Assembly (NCBI RefSeq): GCF_902459465.1
Contig: NC_047065.1
Coordinates: 15,477,634 to 15,541,633, forward strand
DNA length: 64,000 bases
From: Asterias rubens
Taxonomy: Eukaryota > Echinodermata > Asteroidea > Forcipulatida > Asteriidae
Direction: 5' to 3'
Of this stretch, positions 34,101 to 41,100 are shown in pieces. The first letter of the stretch is position 1. Each line of letters begins with the position of its first letter. Under the pieces are notes generated by a model, which had not been told where the DNA came from, did not search any database, and was given only the letters and a program-made list of their open reading frames with translations. A program made the position numbers and the translations under genes.

Positions 34101-35806
34101 AACTCATTATCAGAAAATATTTGCATATTTTTGACTCATAAACTGTTGAAACTGTACAGCTATTCCAGCAACCTTGAGTTACCACCTTTTTAAAATTTGC
34201 ACTCGTTCCTAAGGATAGTTACAAATAAAACTATAAGTTTCAAGAATTCATAATCAGAAATATTTTCAAATTTCAGCTTTTCCAGCACCGCCTAGCCCAG
34301 TAACCATTGAATATGCAGATTACGCCATGGAGCATGAATACAAGGTGTTGATTCGTTGGTCAGAGGCGTTACTGCCCAGTTTCACAGCACCGACCATGTA
34401 CCACGTGATGATACGAGACATTAGAACAACAATTGATAAGCCATGGACAGTCCTGGATGAAGTTCCTTCACAGATCACAGGGTAAAGACAATGTGGCAAT
34501 ACTTTAAAACAAAGTATGAGAATTTCAGGCTAAATCTCTTGCATGTACATTTACTGTTTGCGGTAACACCATGTGTGTATGTATATCTACTTTGCTGTGT
34601 AGATTTGTTCTTGAAAACTTCTCTTGCTATTATTCTACCGCTGTGGAGTAGATTTCAGAATTTGTGAGACTACTTCCCATAATTTTCTGCGTACCAGAGG
34701 ACTTCTACTTTTAGTGGACTTCTCGTAATTAACTTCATTAAGTTAAGAGTAATGCTTCTAAGATTCCAATTTTGGGGCATAAAAACTGATATCTTTTTAC
34801 ATTAACACATTTCTTCCATGTAAAACATTTCTCAAAATGCTTCGTACTATCGAACGGCTGCTGTAGGCTTCTAACCACAAGATTAATTGCCATTTATTTT
34901 AAGAGTGATTACCGAACAACTACCTTCCCTTTAAAGCAAGCCATAAAGCAAGCGATATTTTGTTTCTCTCTCTACTAGGCATCTGGTTCGTGAAAGCTCC
35001 ACATACAACCTGCATGACAATGTGTACATTGTTCAGGTAGTAGCCAGCAATCCTTATGGATCTAGTACCCCGGCTGTATGTAAGGAACTTGTGGACTATC
35101 TAGCAGGTATGTCACATTGCAGCCATGGAAGATCTTGGGACACAAATCGTTAAATGTTTGGCACACTTCCAATCTCCTTGCTAAATTTGGGGGTTGAAAT
35201 CACAAGTAGGTGTTTGTCAACGTTGGTAGTTTACCCCCAGTCACAATCAGCTTGCGATGGGTTTGCCAGTAGTTTGCGATAGATTTCTAGGCATTTTGGC
35301 TGGGGCCCTATGCGCCTTCTTGTGCCTGCCAGGTCATCTTTGGGAATCGGGCGGGCATCGTGTTACTTTTAACTTGGAGTTAAAACATGGTTGCAGCATA
35401 TCGCATCGCTAACTGATGCGGGTTGATGCCTGGCCGATTGCACACCAACCAGCAGGGTTAACAGAATACTACAAGTTGAAACACACAGTTGTTCACACAT
35501 AGGCAGAACATCAGACGAGTGCCTGACAGATACTGCCCGATAAATGGGCAAAGGATCCATCCCTTTTTCTGCCATGGCAGCGTGAAGGACCTTTTAATTG
35601 TGACTCTAACCACACCATATTGCAAAATCTTTCGCCGACCTCTGCACACCAGTCGATGCCTACAGATGACACATACCACTCGCCACTCGCTTTTATGTTT
35701 GGATATTAGTAGATGCACTGATGCAGATAAGTAAAAGTTATCAAAGTTTTATCACTCCTGTTTGTTTTGTTGTTCTGTTTTATCAACAGTCGAGGCAGAG
35801 GAATAA
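19074..35806 (+). CDS. Secreted multidomain TSP1-repeat protein: CCP-like, Ig-like, 8x TSP1, 2x FN3 (17 exons)
   Basis: Exons: 19074-19143, 20189-20410, 20995-21089, 22058-22179, 24343-24470, 25036-25383, 26227-26397, 27039-27227, 27780-27953, 29661-29831, 30340-30522, 31499-31669, 32366-32486, 33441-33682, 34277-34481, 34979-35106, 35790-35806. Total 2757 nt, 918 residues plus TAA. Order: signal peptide 1-22, CCP-like 24-97, Ig-like 98-213, eight TSP1 repeats 214-681, FN3 ~682-802 and ~803-913, short VEAEE tail, no transmembrane segment. TSP1 modules carry WxxWxxW and CxxTCG motifs, targets for C-mannosylation and O-fucosylation in this family, so it should pass through ER and Golgi to the extracellular matrix or coelomic fluid. 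Each TSP1 exon is phase 1-1, allowing exon shuffling. Resembles TSP1 matrix/adhesion proteins (hemicentin, coadhesin, ADAMTS-like), but I cannot assign an orthologue. Confidence 0.85.
19701..19866. repeat. Foldback element, GC-rich arms, in TSP1-gene intron 1
   Basis: Left arm 19701-19765 (GTCGTTAAATCGGTCCCACG, GTGGCGGTGCTCTCG) pairs with right arm 19803-19866. Arms are ~64 bp with few mismatches and carry CG dinucleotides unlike surrounding AT-rich DNA. Confidence 0.8.
20189..20410 (+). CDS. TSP1-protein exon 2: CCP/sushi-like module
   Basis: Acceptor TTTCATCCACAG; 222 nt. Encodes ~74 residues with four cysteines (TCADATF, GCRWAW, FHCVDGVW, YEKC), a spacing like a CCP/sushi module with its Trp before the last Cys. 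Donor GTATGT at 20411 chosen because it keeps phase with exon 3. The domain call is tentative. Confidence 0.75.
20995..21089 (+). CDS. TSP1-protein exon 3: start of Ig-like module
   Basis: Acceptor TTTATTATGACAG, donor GTAAGT at 21090; 95 nt leaving in phase 0. Encodes YSDILEVRNSGVPYRNITRW and EGETLVLPFYI, the A to B strands of an Ig-like fold. B-strand cysteine is absent. Confidence 0.78.
21296..21675. mobile_element. TTAA MITE, AGGCAGTGGACAC family
   Basis: In TSP1-gene intron 3. Left end slightly worn (ATACAGTGGACACTATTGGT), right end AATAGTGTCCACTGCCTTTAA. Confidence 0.82.
22058..22179 (+). CDS. TSP1-protein exon 4: Ig-like core
   Basis: Acceptor CCTCTTCAACAG; 122 nt, phase 0 in and 2 out (donor GTTGGT, weak). 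Encodes NKLMWIADGPWVFNAAG and ends DKLSLQSK, the C-to-E strand region including the core Trp. A repeat begins ~20 bp after the donor. Confidence 0.75.
22199..22596. mobile_element. TTAA MITE, third family (CTGGCAGTGTAAGCAC)
   Basis: Starts CTTAAAAGAACATTA, contains AACAAAACAGTTACTGGCAG and ends TTCTGTAATGGTCCTTTAAAA. A second copy lies at 25806-26193. Both are in introns of the TSP1 gene. Confidence 0.7.
23203..23537. mobile_element. Diverged TTAA MITE
   Basis: AGGACACTATTGGTATAAAT ... ATTACCAAAGGTGTCTAGAG; older, with an internal AGAG expansion and a GACGACCAA duplication. Confidence 0.65.
23534..23885. mobile_element. TTAA MITE, second family (AAAGCCATTGGACCC)
   Basis: Left end TTAAAGCCATGGAACCCTTT, right end GAAAGGGTCCAATGGCTTTAA, directly abutting the previous MITE. 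A second copy is at 36579-36954. Confidence 0.78.
24343..24470 (+). CDS. TSP1-protein exon 5: end of Ig-like module
   Basis: Acceptor TTTTCATGAACAG, donor GTGAGT at 24471; 128 nt. Encodes FTIHLTKEHTGYYYYKDVEN and HEWFYIEVL, the E, F and G strands. The usual D-x-G-x-Y-x-C pattern reads HTGYYYYK, so the second Ig cysteine is also missing. Confidence 0.8.
24910..25035. mobile_element. Truncated foldback element ending at a coding splice acceptor
   Basis: ACTAGTTCTAACTTTAG ... AACTCTTTGTGAAACCCACC matches the family at 8898-9052. Its terminal AACTCTTTGTGAAA-YCNACCCC sequence continues directly into the CCCCAG acceptor of TSP1 exon 6. Confidence 0.7.
25036..25383 (+). CDS. TSP1-protein exon 6: TSP1 repeats 1 and 2
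   Basis: Acceptor CACCCCAG at 25028-25035, donor GTAAGT at 25384; 348 nt, phase 1-1. Repeat 1: EWGDWTSWTECTATCGES; repeat 2: GWSEFGEWGDCSDTCGGG. It is the only exon holding two TSP1 modules, so an intron was probably lost or never gained between them. The acceptor lies in the end of a foldback repeat. Confidence 0.9.
25806..26193. mobile_element. TTAA MITE, third family
   Basis: TTTAAAGGAACATTACATAA ... AATTCTGTAATTTTTCCTTT, with the shared core GTTGCTGGCAGTGTAAGCAC. Ends ~33 bp before TSP1 exon 7. Confidence 0.72.
26227..26397 (+). CDS. TSP1-protein exon 7: TSP1 repeat 3
   Basis: Acceptor CTCTGTTGTTTAG, donor GTAAGA at 26398; 171 nt, phase 1-1. Encodes DGNWATWEAWSTCTHSCGGG, GYGGVDCDG and six cysteines. 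Fucosylation site reads C-T-H-S-C, serine in place of threonine. Confidence 0.9.
27039..27227 (+). CDS. TSP1-protein exon 8: TSP1 repeat 4
   Basis: Acceptor CTAATAAAAG, donor GTTAGT at 27228; 189 nt, phase 1-1. Encodes DGNWAQWTEWTPCSKSCGFG, SHGGLDCPG and a longer loop before the last cysteine pair. Confidence 0.88.
27780..27953 (+). CDS. TSP1-protein exon 9: TSP1 repeat 5
   Basis: Acceptor GCGTTTCCTTTAG, donor GTGAGT at 27954; 174 nt, phase 1-1. Encodes DGNWTSWTPWGNCTLHCGGG and DFGGRYCEGNG. The CTLHCG variant has no hydroxyl residue at the O-fucose position. Confidence 0.9.
28144..28533. mobile_element. TTAA MITE, AGGCAGTGGACAC family
   Basis: CTTAAAGACACTGGACACCT ... CCAATAATGTCCACTGCCTT, in TSP1-gene intron 9. 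Confidence 0.82.
28983..29226. mobile_element. Foldback element (GGGCCCAATTTCATAGAGCT ends)
   Basis: Left GGGCCCAATTTCATAGAGCT and right AGCTCTATGAAATTGGGCCC arms are perfectly complementary at the tips; inner arms TTGATAAAAACAGGATTA / AATCCTGTTTTTATCAA. Related copies: 58198-58450, 60088-60345 and fragments at 24128-24305 and 57810-57962. Confidence 0.85.
29661..29831 (+). CDS. TSP1-protein exon 10: TSP1 repeat 6
   Basis: Acceptor CTGTGTGTCACAG, donor GTGAGT at 29832; 171 nt, phase 1-1. Encodes NGGWTEWTLWTTCTKTCGSG and TYGGMDCKGTG; both glycosylation motifs intact. Confidence 0.9.
30340..30522 (+). CDS. TSP1-protein exon 11: TSP1 repeat 7
   Basis: Acceptor CCCTTTTTTAAAG, donor GTATGA at 30523; 183 nt, phase 1-1. 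Encodes DGAWTPWSPWSVCSKSCRGG and GLGGSDCPDTD. The glycine after CSKSC is replaced by arginine. Confidence 0.9.
30890..31115 (+). pseudogene. LINE fragment: reverse-transcriptase C-terminus
   Basis: Broken reading of the same tail as 5098-5341, in the opposite orientation: [11 protein letters not shown], then SLPGACF and FKRNINSYPQLP with frameshifts between. In TSP1-gene intron 11. Confidence 0.65.
31499..31669 (+). CDS. TSP1-protein exon 12: TSP1 repeat 8
   Basis: Acceptor CCCCCTCCAACAG, donor GTGAGT at 31670; 171 nt, phase 1-1. Encodes HGLWSSWSAWSECPVTCGGG and QWGGKQCRGTGG; both glycosylation motifs intact. Confidence 0.9.
32366..32486 (+). CDS. TSP1-protein exon 13: FN3 domain 1, first half
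   Basis: Acceptor TCTATGATAG, donor GTTGGT at 32487; 121 nt leaving in phase 2. Encodes FGAPEFVNYFPSETTINVTW and EWPILYYNVHYRLR: the B-strand Trp and C-strand Y-x-V-x-Y typical of fibronectin type III. Confidence 0.85.
32815..33060 (+). mobile_element. tRNA-derived composite SINE
   Basis: Upstream module CTGGCTGCCGCTTCCCAGGT, then CATTGACAAAATAGGGACAC, then a tRNA-like head with A box TAGCTCAGTTGGTAGAGCG and B box GGTTCGAATCCC. The same modules recur at 43615-44165, 44510-44720, 48225-48290 and 60470-60745, so this is a SINE, not a tRNA gene, although an acceptor stem and D/T arms can be drawn. Confidence 0.75.
33441..33682 (+). CDS. TSP1-protein exon 14: FN3 domain 1, second half
   Basis: Acceptor GACTTTGTAG, donor GTATAG at 33683; 242 nt. 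Encodes a long C-C' insertion, then LSMTVRGLPAYTNYELCLTA and GHSEVNKVRTL, the F and G strands of FN3. Confidence 0.85.
34277..34481 (+). CDS. TSP1-protein exon 15: FN3 domain 2, first half
   Basis: Acceptor CAAATTTCAG, donor GTAAAG at 34482; 205 nt leaving in phase 2. Encodes FPAPPSPVTIEYAD, YKVLIRWSEALLPSF and YHVMIRD, an FN3 start. Confidence 0.85.
34555..34935. repeat. Two abutting dispersed repeats in TSP1-gene intron 15
   Basis: 34555-34745 matches 12900-13185 inverted (GGTAACACCATGTGTGTATG). 34770-34935 resembles 480-720 and 38455-38610 (TTGGGGCATAAAAACTGA, AACATTTCTCAAAATGC). Confidence 0.5.
34979..35106 (+). CDS. TSP1-protein exon 16: FN3 domain 2, second half
   Basis: Acceptor TCTCTACTAG, donor GTATGT at 35107; 128 nt. 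Encodes YNLHDNVYIVQVVASNPYGS and the G strand. The FN3 F-strand motif reads Y-I-V-Q-V-V-A-S-N-P-Y-G. Confidence 0.85.
35790..35806 (+). CDS. TSP1-protein exon 17: last coding nucleotides and stop
   Basis: Acceptor CTGTTTTATCAACAG with a strong pyrimidine tract. Only V-E-A-E-E then TAA at 35804-35806. A possible poly(A) signal AATAAA lies at 36155-36160. The exon is tiny, so the C-terminus is the least certain part of the model; reading on from exon 16 without splicing would add only a few codons. Confidence 0.6.
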
Positions 35807-37973
35807 CCTTCAAGCAGTTAAAGTAGCTCTAGGAAATTTGGCCTTTCAGGGGGAAGTCCTAACACCACTAAATTATGTAACAGTGTCAAATGGAAATCTG
35901 TCCTTGTTGATTCTGTAATTTGAGGAAATTAACGTAGGCTGGAGGAGGATGATTCAAAAGAGGGGGCTATCAGAAGAAATTTGTACACAGTTTGCCATAG
36001 AAGGGACACAATATCCTGCCACACCTGTACCAATAATAACATTACTCAAATCTTCATGTAAAGTATAAGCATTTCAGATATTTATTGTGATCTTAAGAGA
36101 CCATCATTGTTTTCAGAATGTCTGAATGTTAAATACACAATATTAAAAAAAGGAAATAAAAACTAAGTTAAACCTATTTTAAACAAGTCAAATTAATATA
36201 GCACAAAGCAAACCTAAGTTAACCTTTCTACCAAGAAAGATATTAATCAATTGAATGTCTATGTTATTTTGACATAAGTAAGGCACATTTTGGGACAAAG
36301 CTTCACTTCATGGAAAGTAAAGTTTAATAATACATCATTGATTTCTAAGGAAAAAAAGAACAAAGGTCCTTTTGTTCTGAAACATGAGTAAAACTTTGTG
36401 CGAACATTTTGGGGCAAAAGAAACCCGAAAGTTTGAGTAAGGCATAATTTATCACGCTCTACTCTCTTTATTATTCACCTGAACATGTAGATAAGACCGT
36501 GTAGATTTACATGCATTTCAAATAGCAAAGTTTATAACTCTTGCATGTGTAAGTCAAGTCCACAAGATATATTAGCTTAAAGCCATTATACACTTTCGGT
36601 AAACAGTATTGTTCAAGTCCCACACTTCGTGTATCACAACTTATATATAAAATAACAATCCTGTGGAAATTTAGGCTCAATCGGACATCGGAGTCGGGAG
36701 AAAATAACGGGAAAACCCACTCCTGTTTTCGCGCGTTTCGCCGTGTCATGACATTGGTGTTTATAACAAATCCGTAATTCTCGCTAACGAGAATTTATAT
36801 TGTTTTGCCGTTTTCTCAAAAAGTAAAGCATTTCATGGACTAATATTTCAAGAGAAGTCTTTCACCATTACCTTCTGTAAACCCTGTAAAATATTTGTAA
36901 ATCGGTGAACTTTTTTTTTCTTCTTCTGTACAGAAAGGATCCAATGGCTTTAAAATGAAGAACGTGGTAGTATATGTAAAGGTATTGGACGGATAGAACA
37001 AACAATTATTTCACAACATTGGGGGTCTTTGAATGTATCCCTGAGGCCACAAGGAATCTGGCTGTCACCCAGCGCATTCTGTGCATAGAGTAGTAAATCC
37101 TTGTCACCATTATAATAACCAAAAATAATTTACAGTAAAAAAAAGTATTAAACAATTATTGTTAAAATAATGTCCTATCATTTCATTAAAAAGAGTTTTT
37201 AAGAATCCTAAATTATTATTTGTCAAATATTTTATTTGAAATGGACGTGTGATTTATAGTATTCTTTTTACATATAATTATAAATAAAACTCCATTATAT
37301 ACAATATATAGACTACGAAACGGCAGAGGAAAAAGTTTATAAACTATGCAGTGTAACACTCTAGTAAATTCTAAAAAGTTGCCTCACCAAAATATAAATA
37401 AAAGTGCAAAGAAACTAAAATAAATGAGGCTGGAATTTTGAAAAGAAGTGTACAAGCTGTCATGGCCATGTGGCCTACTGCCACATCGGACTCAAGTCCT
37501 AATGGCCGATTGTTCAGTGAGTGACGGTTTGGATGTGATGGCACATGTGCTAATTGAACACGGCACTAGACCATAATAGACCGTAATGAATATGACGTCA
37601 CTACTCAAATATCTGCCGTACAACATGGCGAATGTGAGTGTGTGCGTGGGGGTGCGCGTACATGTGCAGTAGAAATCAAACTGGGAACGCTGCGTGCTTA
37701 CTTGATGTACGCGTTGAGACGCGCATACAGTTTGCCCTACAAGAGGGCGACTTTCATAGCAAAATAAGGGTTATTTAATTTGGTCTATTGCGTCTCTTAA
37801 CCCAGGTGTATAAATGGAAACCTGAGCAGGCTGAGATAGTACTGTGTTGGGTTGGTCCTTATTTAAGCAGCTTGGGGTCATAGTAATTGTTTTAATCAGT
37901 TAATAGATACAGCAATTTCACCGTTAGTTATTTTTCTATTCTGCAAACCTTTTTCTTCACTTCACTCCGGTGG
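35807..37973. other. 3' region between TSP1 and coiled-coil genes
   Basis: Convergent 3' ends. Holds the TSP1-gene 3' UTR with AATAAA at 36155-36160, one second-family MITE (36579-36954) and AT-rich DNA. No coding sequence seen. Confidence 0.6.
36579..36954. mobile_element. TTAA MITE, second family
   Basis: CTTAAAGCCATTATACACTT ... CAGAAAGGATCCAATGGCTT TTAA-type ends, ~80% like 23534-23885 over shared blocks (TCGGACATCGGAGTCGGGAG). Confidence 0.78.
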
Positions 37974-38168
37974 TCACTTGTGAGGGGAGGGGCTTCGTGA
38001 TCTTCCCTGGTGCCTAGACAGCTCTTTCACCTTGTCTGACCAGAACTCACTGCTCTGCTGCAGCTGTACGGACAGGTCGCCAACGCGCTGGATCCAGTAG
38101 GACTTATCCAGTGTGTTGGGGTCGCTGACCCCCGTGTCCTTAAGGGCGCTGTTCAATGCCAACTGAAC
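37974..38168 (-). CDS. Coiled-coil gene last exon: short helix and basic tail
   Basis: Acceptor AATTTTTTGCAG; stop TGA at 37976-37974. Encodes VQLALNSALKDTGVSDPNTL, SYWIQRVGDLSVQLQQSSEF and a basic end RHQGRSRSPSPHK with an SPSP motif. This is the most distinctive, least heptad-like segment and the best query for naming the family. Confidence 0.87.
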   Translation of the reverse strand, partial: VQLALNSALKDTGVSDPNTLDKSYWIQRVGDLSVQLQQSSEFWSDKVKELSRHQGRSRSPSPHK

Positions 38169-41100
38169 CTGCAAAAAATTACAGGGTGGATTATGGATCA
38201 GAACTTGGAACATACTCTACAAAAACAAAACACAGCAGAGCTGTATGGGAAATTCCTGTGGCCTTTTTACAAAATAAATACCCCACCCAGAACTAAACCC
38301 TGATAATATAAAGGATACAGTACGATAAAAGAATAGGCCTGCAATATAAAAATTAAAAAGTAACCCCTAAAACGAAAAACACATTATCAATATAGCATTC
38401 TACCTTTGAAAACAAGTAAAACAATCTTTAGTGAAAAAAAGCTTAACTACGGAATACCCTAAAAGGGAAGGTATTTGTTTGGAAATAACTCTTGAAATTA
38501 ATGGCATTCAAAACATTGCAGCTTACGATAGTATAAAGCATTTTGAGAAACATTTCACTTTGAAGTAATGTGGCCATGTAAAAAGGAATACTTTGCCTTT
38601 TATAGGCTTTATAACAATTATACAGATTCACAAAAGAAAAATCAAATGATACATGCAAAATATAATGCCTGATATATAAACCTTGGGATTCCATTATTAA
38701 TAATAATAGTAATAATAATTGTGGCTTCTTGTATAGCGCACATGTCTGTCACCCAGTGCCGCTCCTGTAACATATAGTATATCCTGCAAGATTTGGGACT
38801 ACGTTTGAATTATGAGACCCAATTCTGATAGCACCATGTAATGCTTTACAAGATGCTGTACTTGGCACAATTTGCTGCCGATCGGATCAGGAACACCGGG
38901 GCGAACCCCTTCTCTTTTCACTAAGTGCACTGGGTTCTTTTACATATTGATGATGAAATAATCTACAAAGATAAAAAATGTTCCTCTTTGAATGATTCTA
39001 AAACTGAAATCTTATTCCTTATTCCAAACTAAGCCTTAGGTCATCTGTGAGGTGGAATTTACTTGAAAATAAATCCAACAATGACAGGATGGATAAAAAC
39101 CATTCTTCATTAATATGTAAAAAATGTCACATCATTCAAAAAGCATCACAGTGAAAAGAGTGACAATACACAAAAATATAAAAGCAGGGAGATAGCAAAG
39201 AGATATTTAGGATTAAATTCAAGATTCAACATACATGTATAACATGTATTAGGGAAAAAGTTTCCATAATCAGGGATGTGGAATTTCCTTGAAAAGAATC
39301 CAACAATGACAGGATGAATAAAAAGCATTCTTCATTAATATGTACAAAATGTCACATCATTCAAAAAGCATCACAGTGAAAAGAGTTATAATGCACACAA
39401 ATAATAAAAGCAGGGAGATAGCAAAGAGATATTTAGGATAGGTCGATCCATTAAGCTCCGCCCCATTGCATATTGATCAATCACAACCCATTGCACCACC
39501 AAAAAGTTGACAAAATAAAGTCTGACATGCGTGTGCGTATGCTTGGTGCGCACGGCAGAGTTGTGCAGAATTGCATTGGAGAGGCTCACGTGTTCTTGCT
39601 CACCCGTGCGTCATGGGCGGAGCCAATGGTTTGGTCTATTAAATTCAAGATTTAACATAATAGGGAAAAAGTTTCCATAATCAGGGAGATTTTGTACAAA
39701 AATCTAAGAAATTTTTAGAAATTTTTTCAACATAAAACAGGGTGAAAGTTTCCACAATTGGGGAGATTTGTCCAACCTACTCTTGCTCTTAAATTTTAAA
39801 GAAACAAATTAACATTAACTTGCAAAAAAACGCACACACCAAAACAAGAGAATACACATAAATCACTACAATAAAAACCAAATGCAATAATATAGACCAG
39901 CCAAAAGTGATGAAGCTTAAGCAAAATTGTTAGGCTCTATTTAAGCGAACAGGTAGCACAATGGTAATATAAGCTGCTGTGGCTCAATATGCAGCCAATC
40001 AAACCATGAACACCGGGGCAAACCCCTTTCTCTTATTGTTAAGTGCACTTGTTTCTTTTACACAGGACCAATGGCTTTTTGTTCCAGCCAAAGGACGAAG
40101 CAATCATGGGTAAGTCTTTCTTCAGGACACAGTCATGACTGGGATTCGAACCCATACTCGGCTGATCAGAAACACCAGAGCTTTAGTCCGATGCTCTAAT
40201 CTGCTCGATCACGACAACCCATAGAATGAATTTGGGGGATTTATATTTTTGGGGGAGTGACATACATTTGTACCTTGTCTTTGCTTTGGCGTTGTCGTCC
40301 TTTCTCCACAGCAGCCCCTGAGGTGTAGGCTGAGTCTGTAAGACCGCTCTGCGTGTACGTCCCTTCACCACGCCGTGGTGTGGTACCATTCACTGATCGC
40401 TGGTACTTATCCGACTCCAACTAAAGGTTAATTAAATGAACAGATTAGGAGATTTAAAATACTTTTTAATTCCTGTATGTTTTATTAAATGTTAAATTTG
40501 TATCAAGGAAAAAGAAAATAGATTGTTGCTATAATATGCGCTACTAAGCTAAATCAATCACAAGAATCGTCACTGCCTGCACAGGTACCATTCAACCCTT
40601 GGGTGGAGAGAAGCATTTAGAAGTATTGCTCAGCGATACAACTGTCATGACCGGGACTCGAACCTACACTCTGCAGAGCAGAAACACCAGAACAGAGCTT
40701 GAGTTTGGTGTTCTTATCTGCTCAGCCACGACAACCCCCCCACCCCCCTATTATAGTTAAGCACCTTGTTAACAAGTGCCTGTCAAAAGTTTAGGACAAA
40801 TTTGAAGTTGAGTATTATGCGATCCTCACCTGTGCTTTGAGGTTGTTTATAGCCTGCTCCCTGCTATCAAGTTGCATCTGTAGCTTCTGTCTACTCAATC
40901 TCTCCTGATCCATCTCCGACCTCTGTCTGACCGTCTCTTGCTTCAGGGCTTGTATCTGTTTGTTCAGTTGCTGGATGGTAGAGACGTTGGCTTGGAGTCG
41001 GGCGTGGAGGTCCTCGATGGTAAACAGCTTCTCTGAGATCTCCTGCTCCTGGTCGGTCCTGGGGGGGAAGAACGTGAAAGTAATGGTTAGTAGGATTTGA

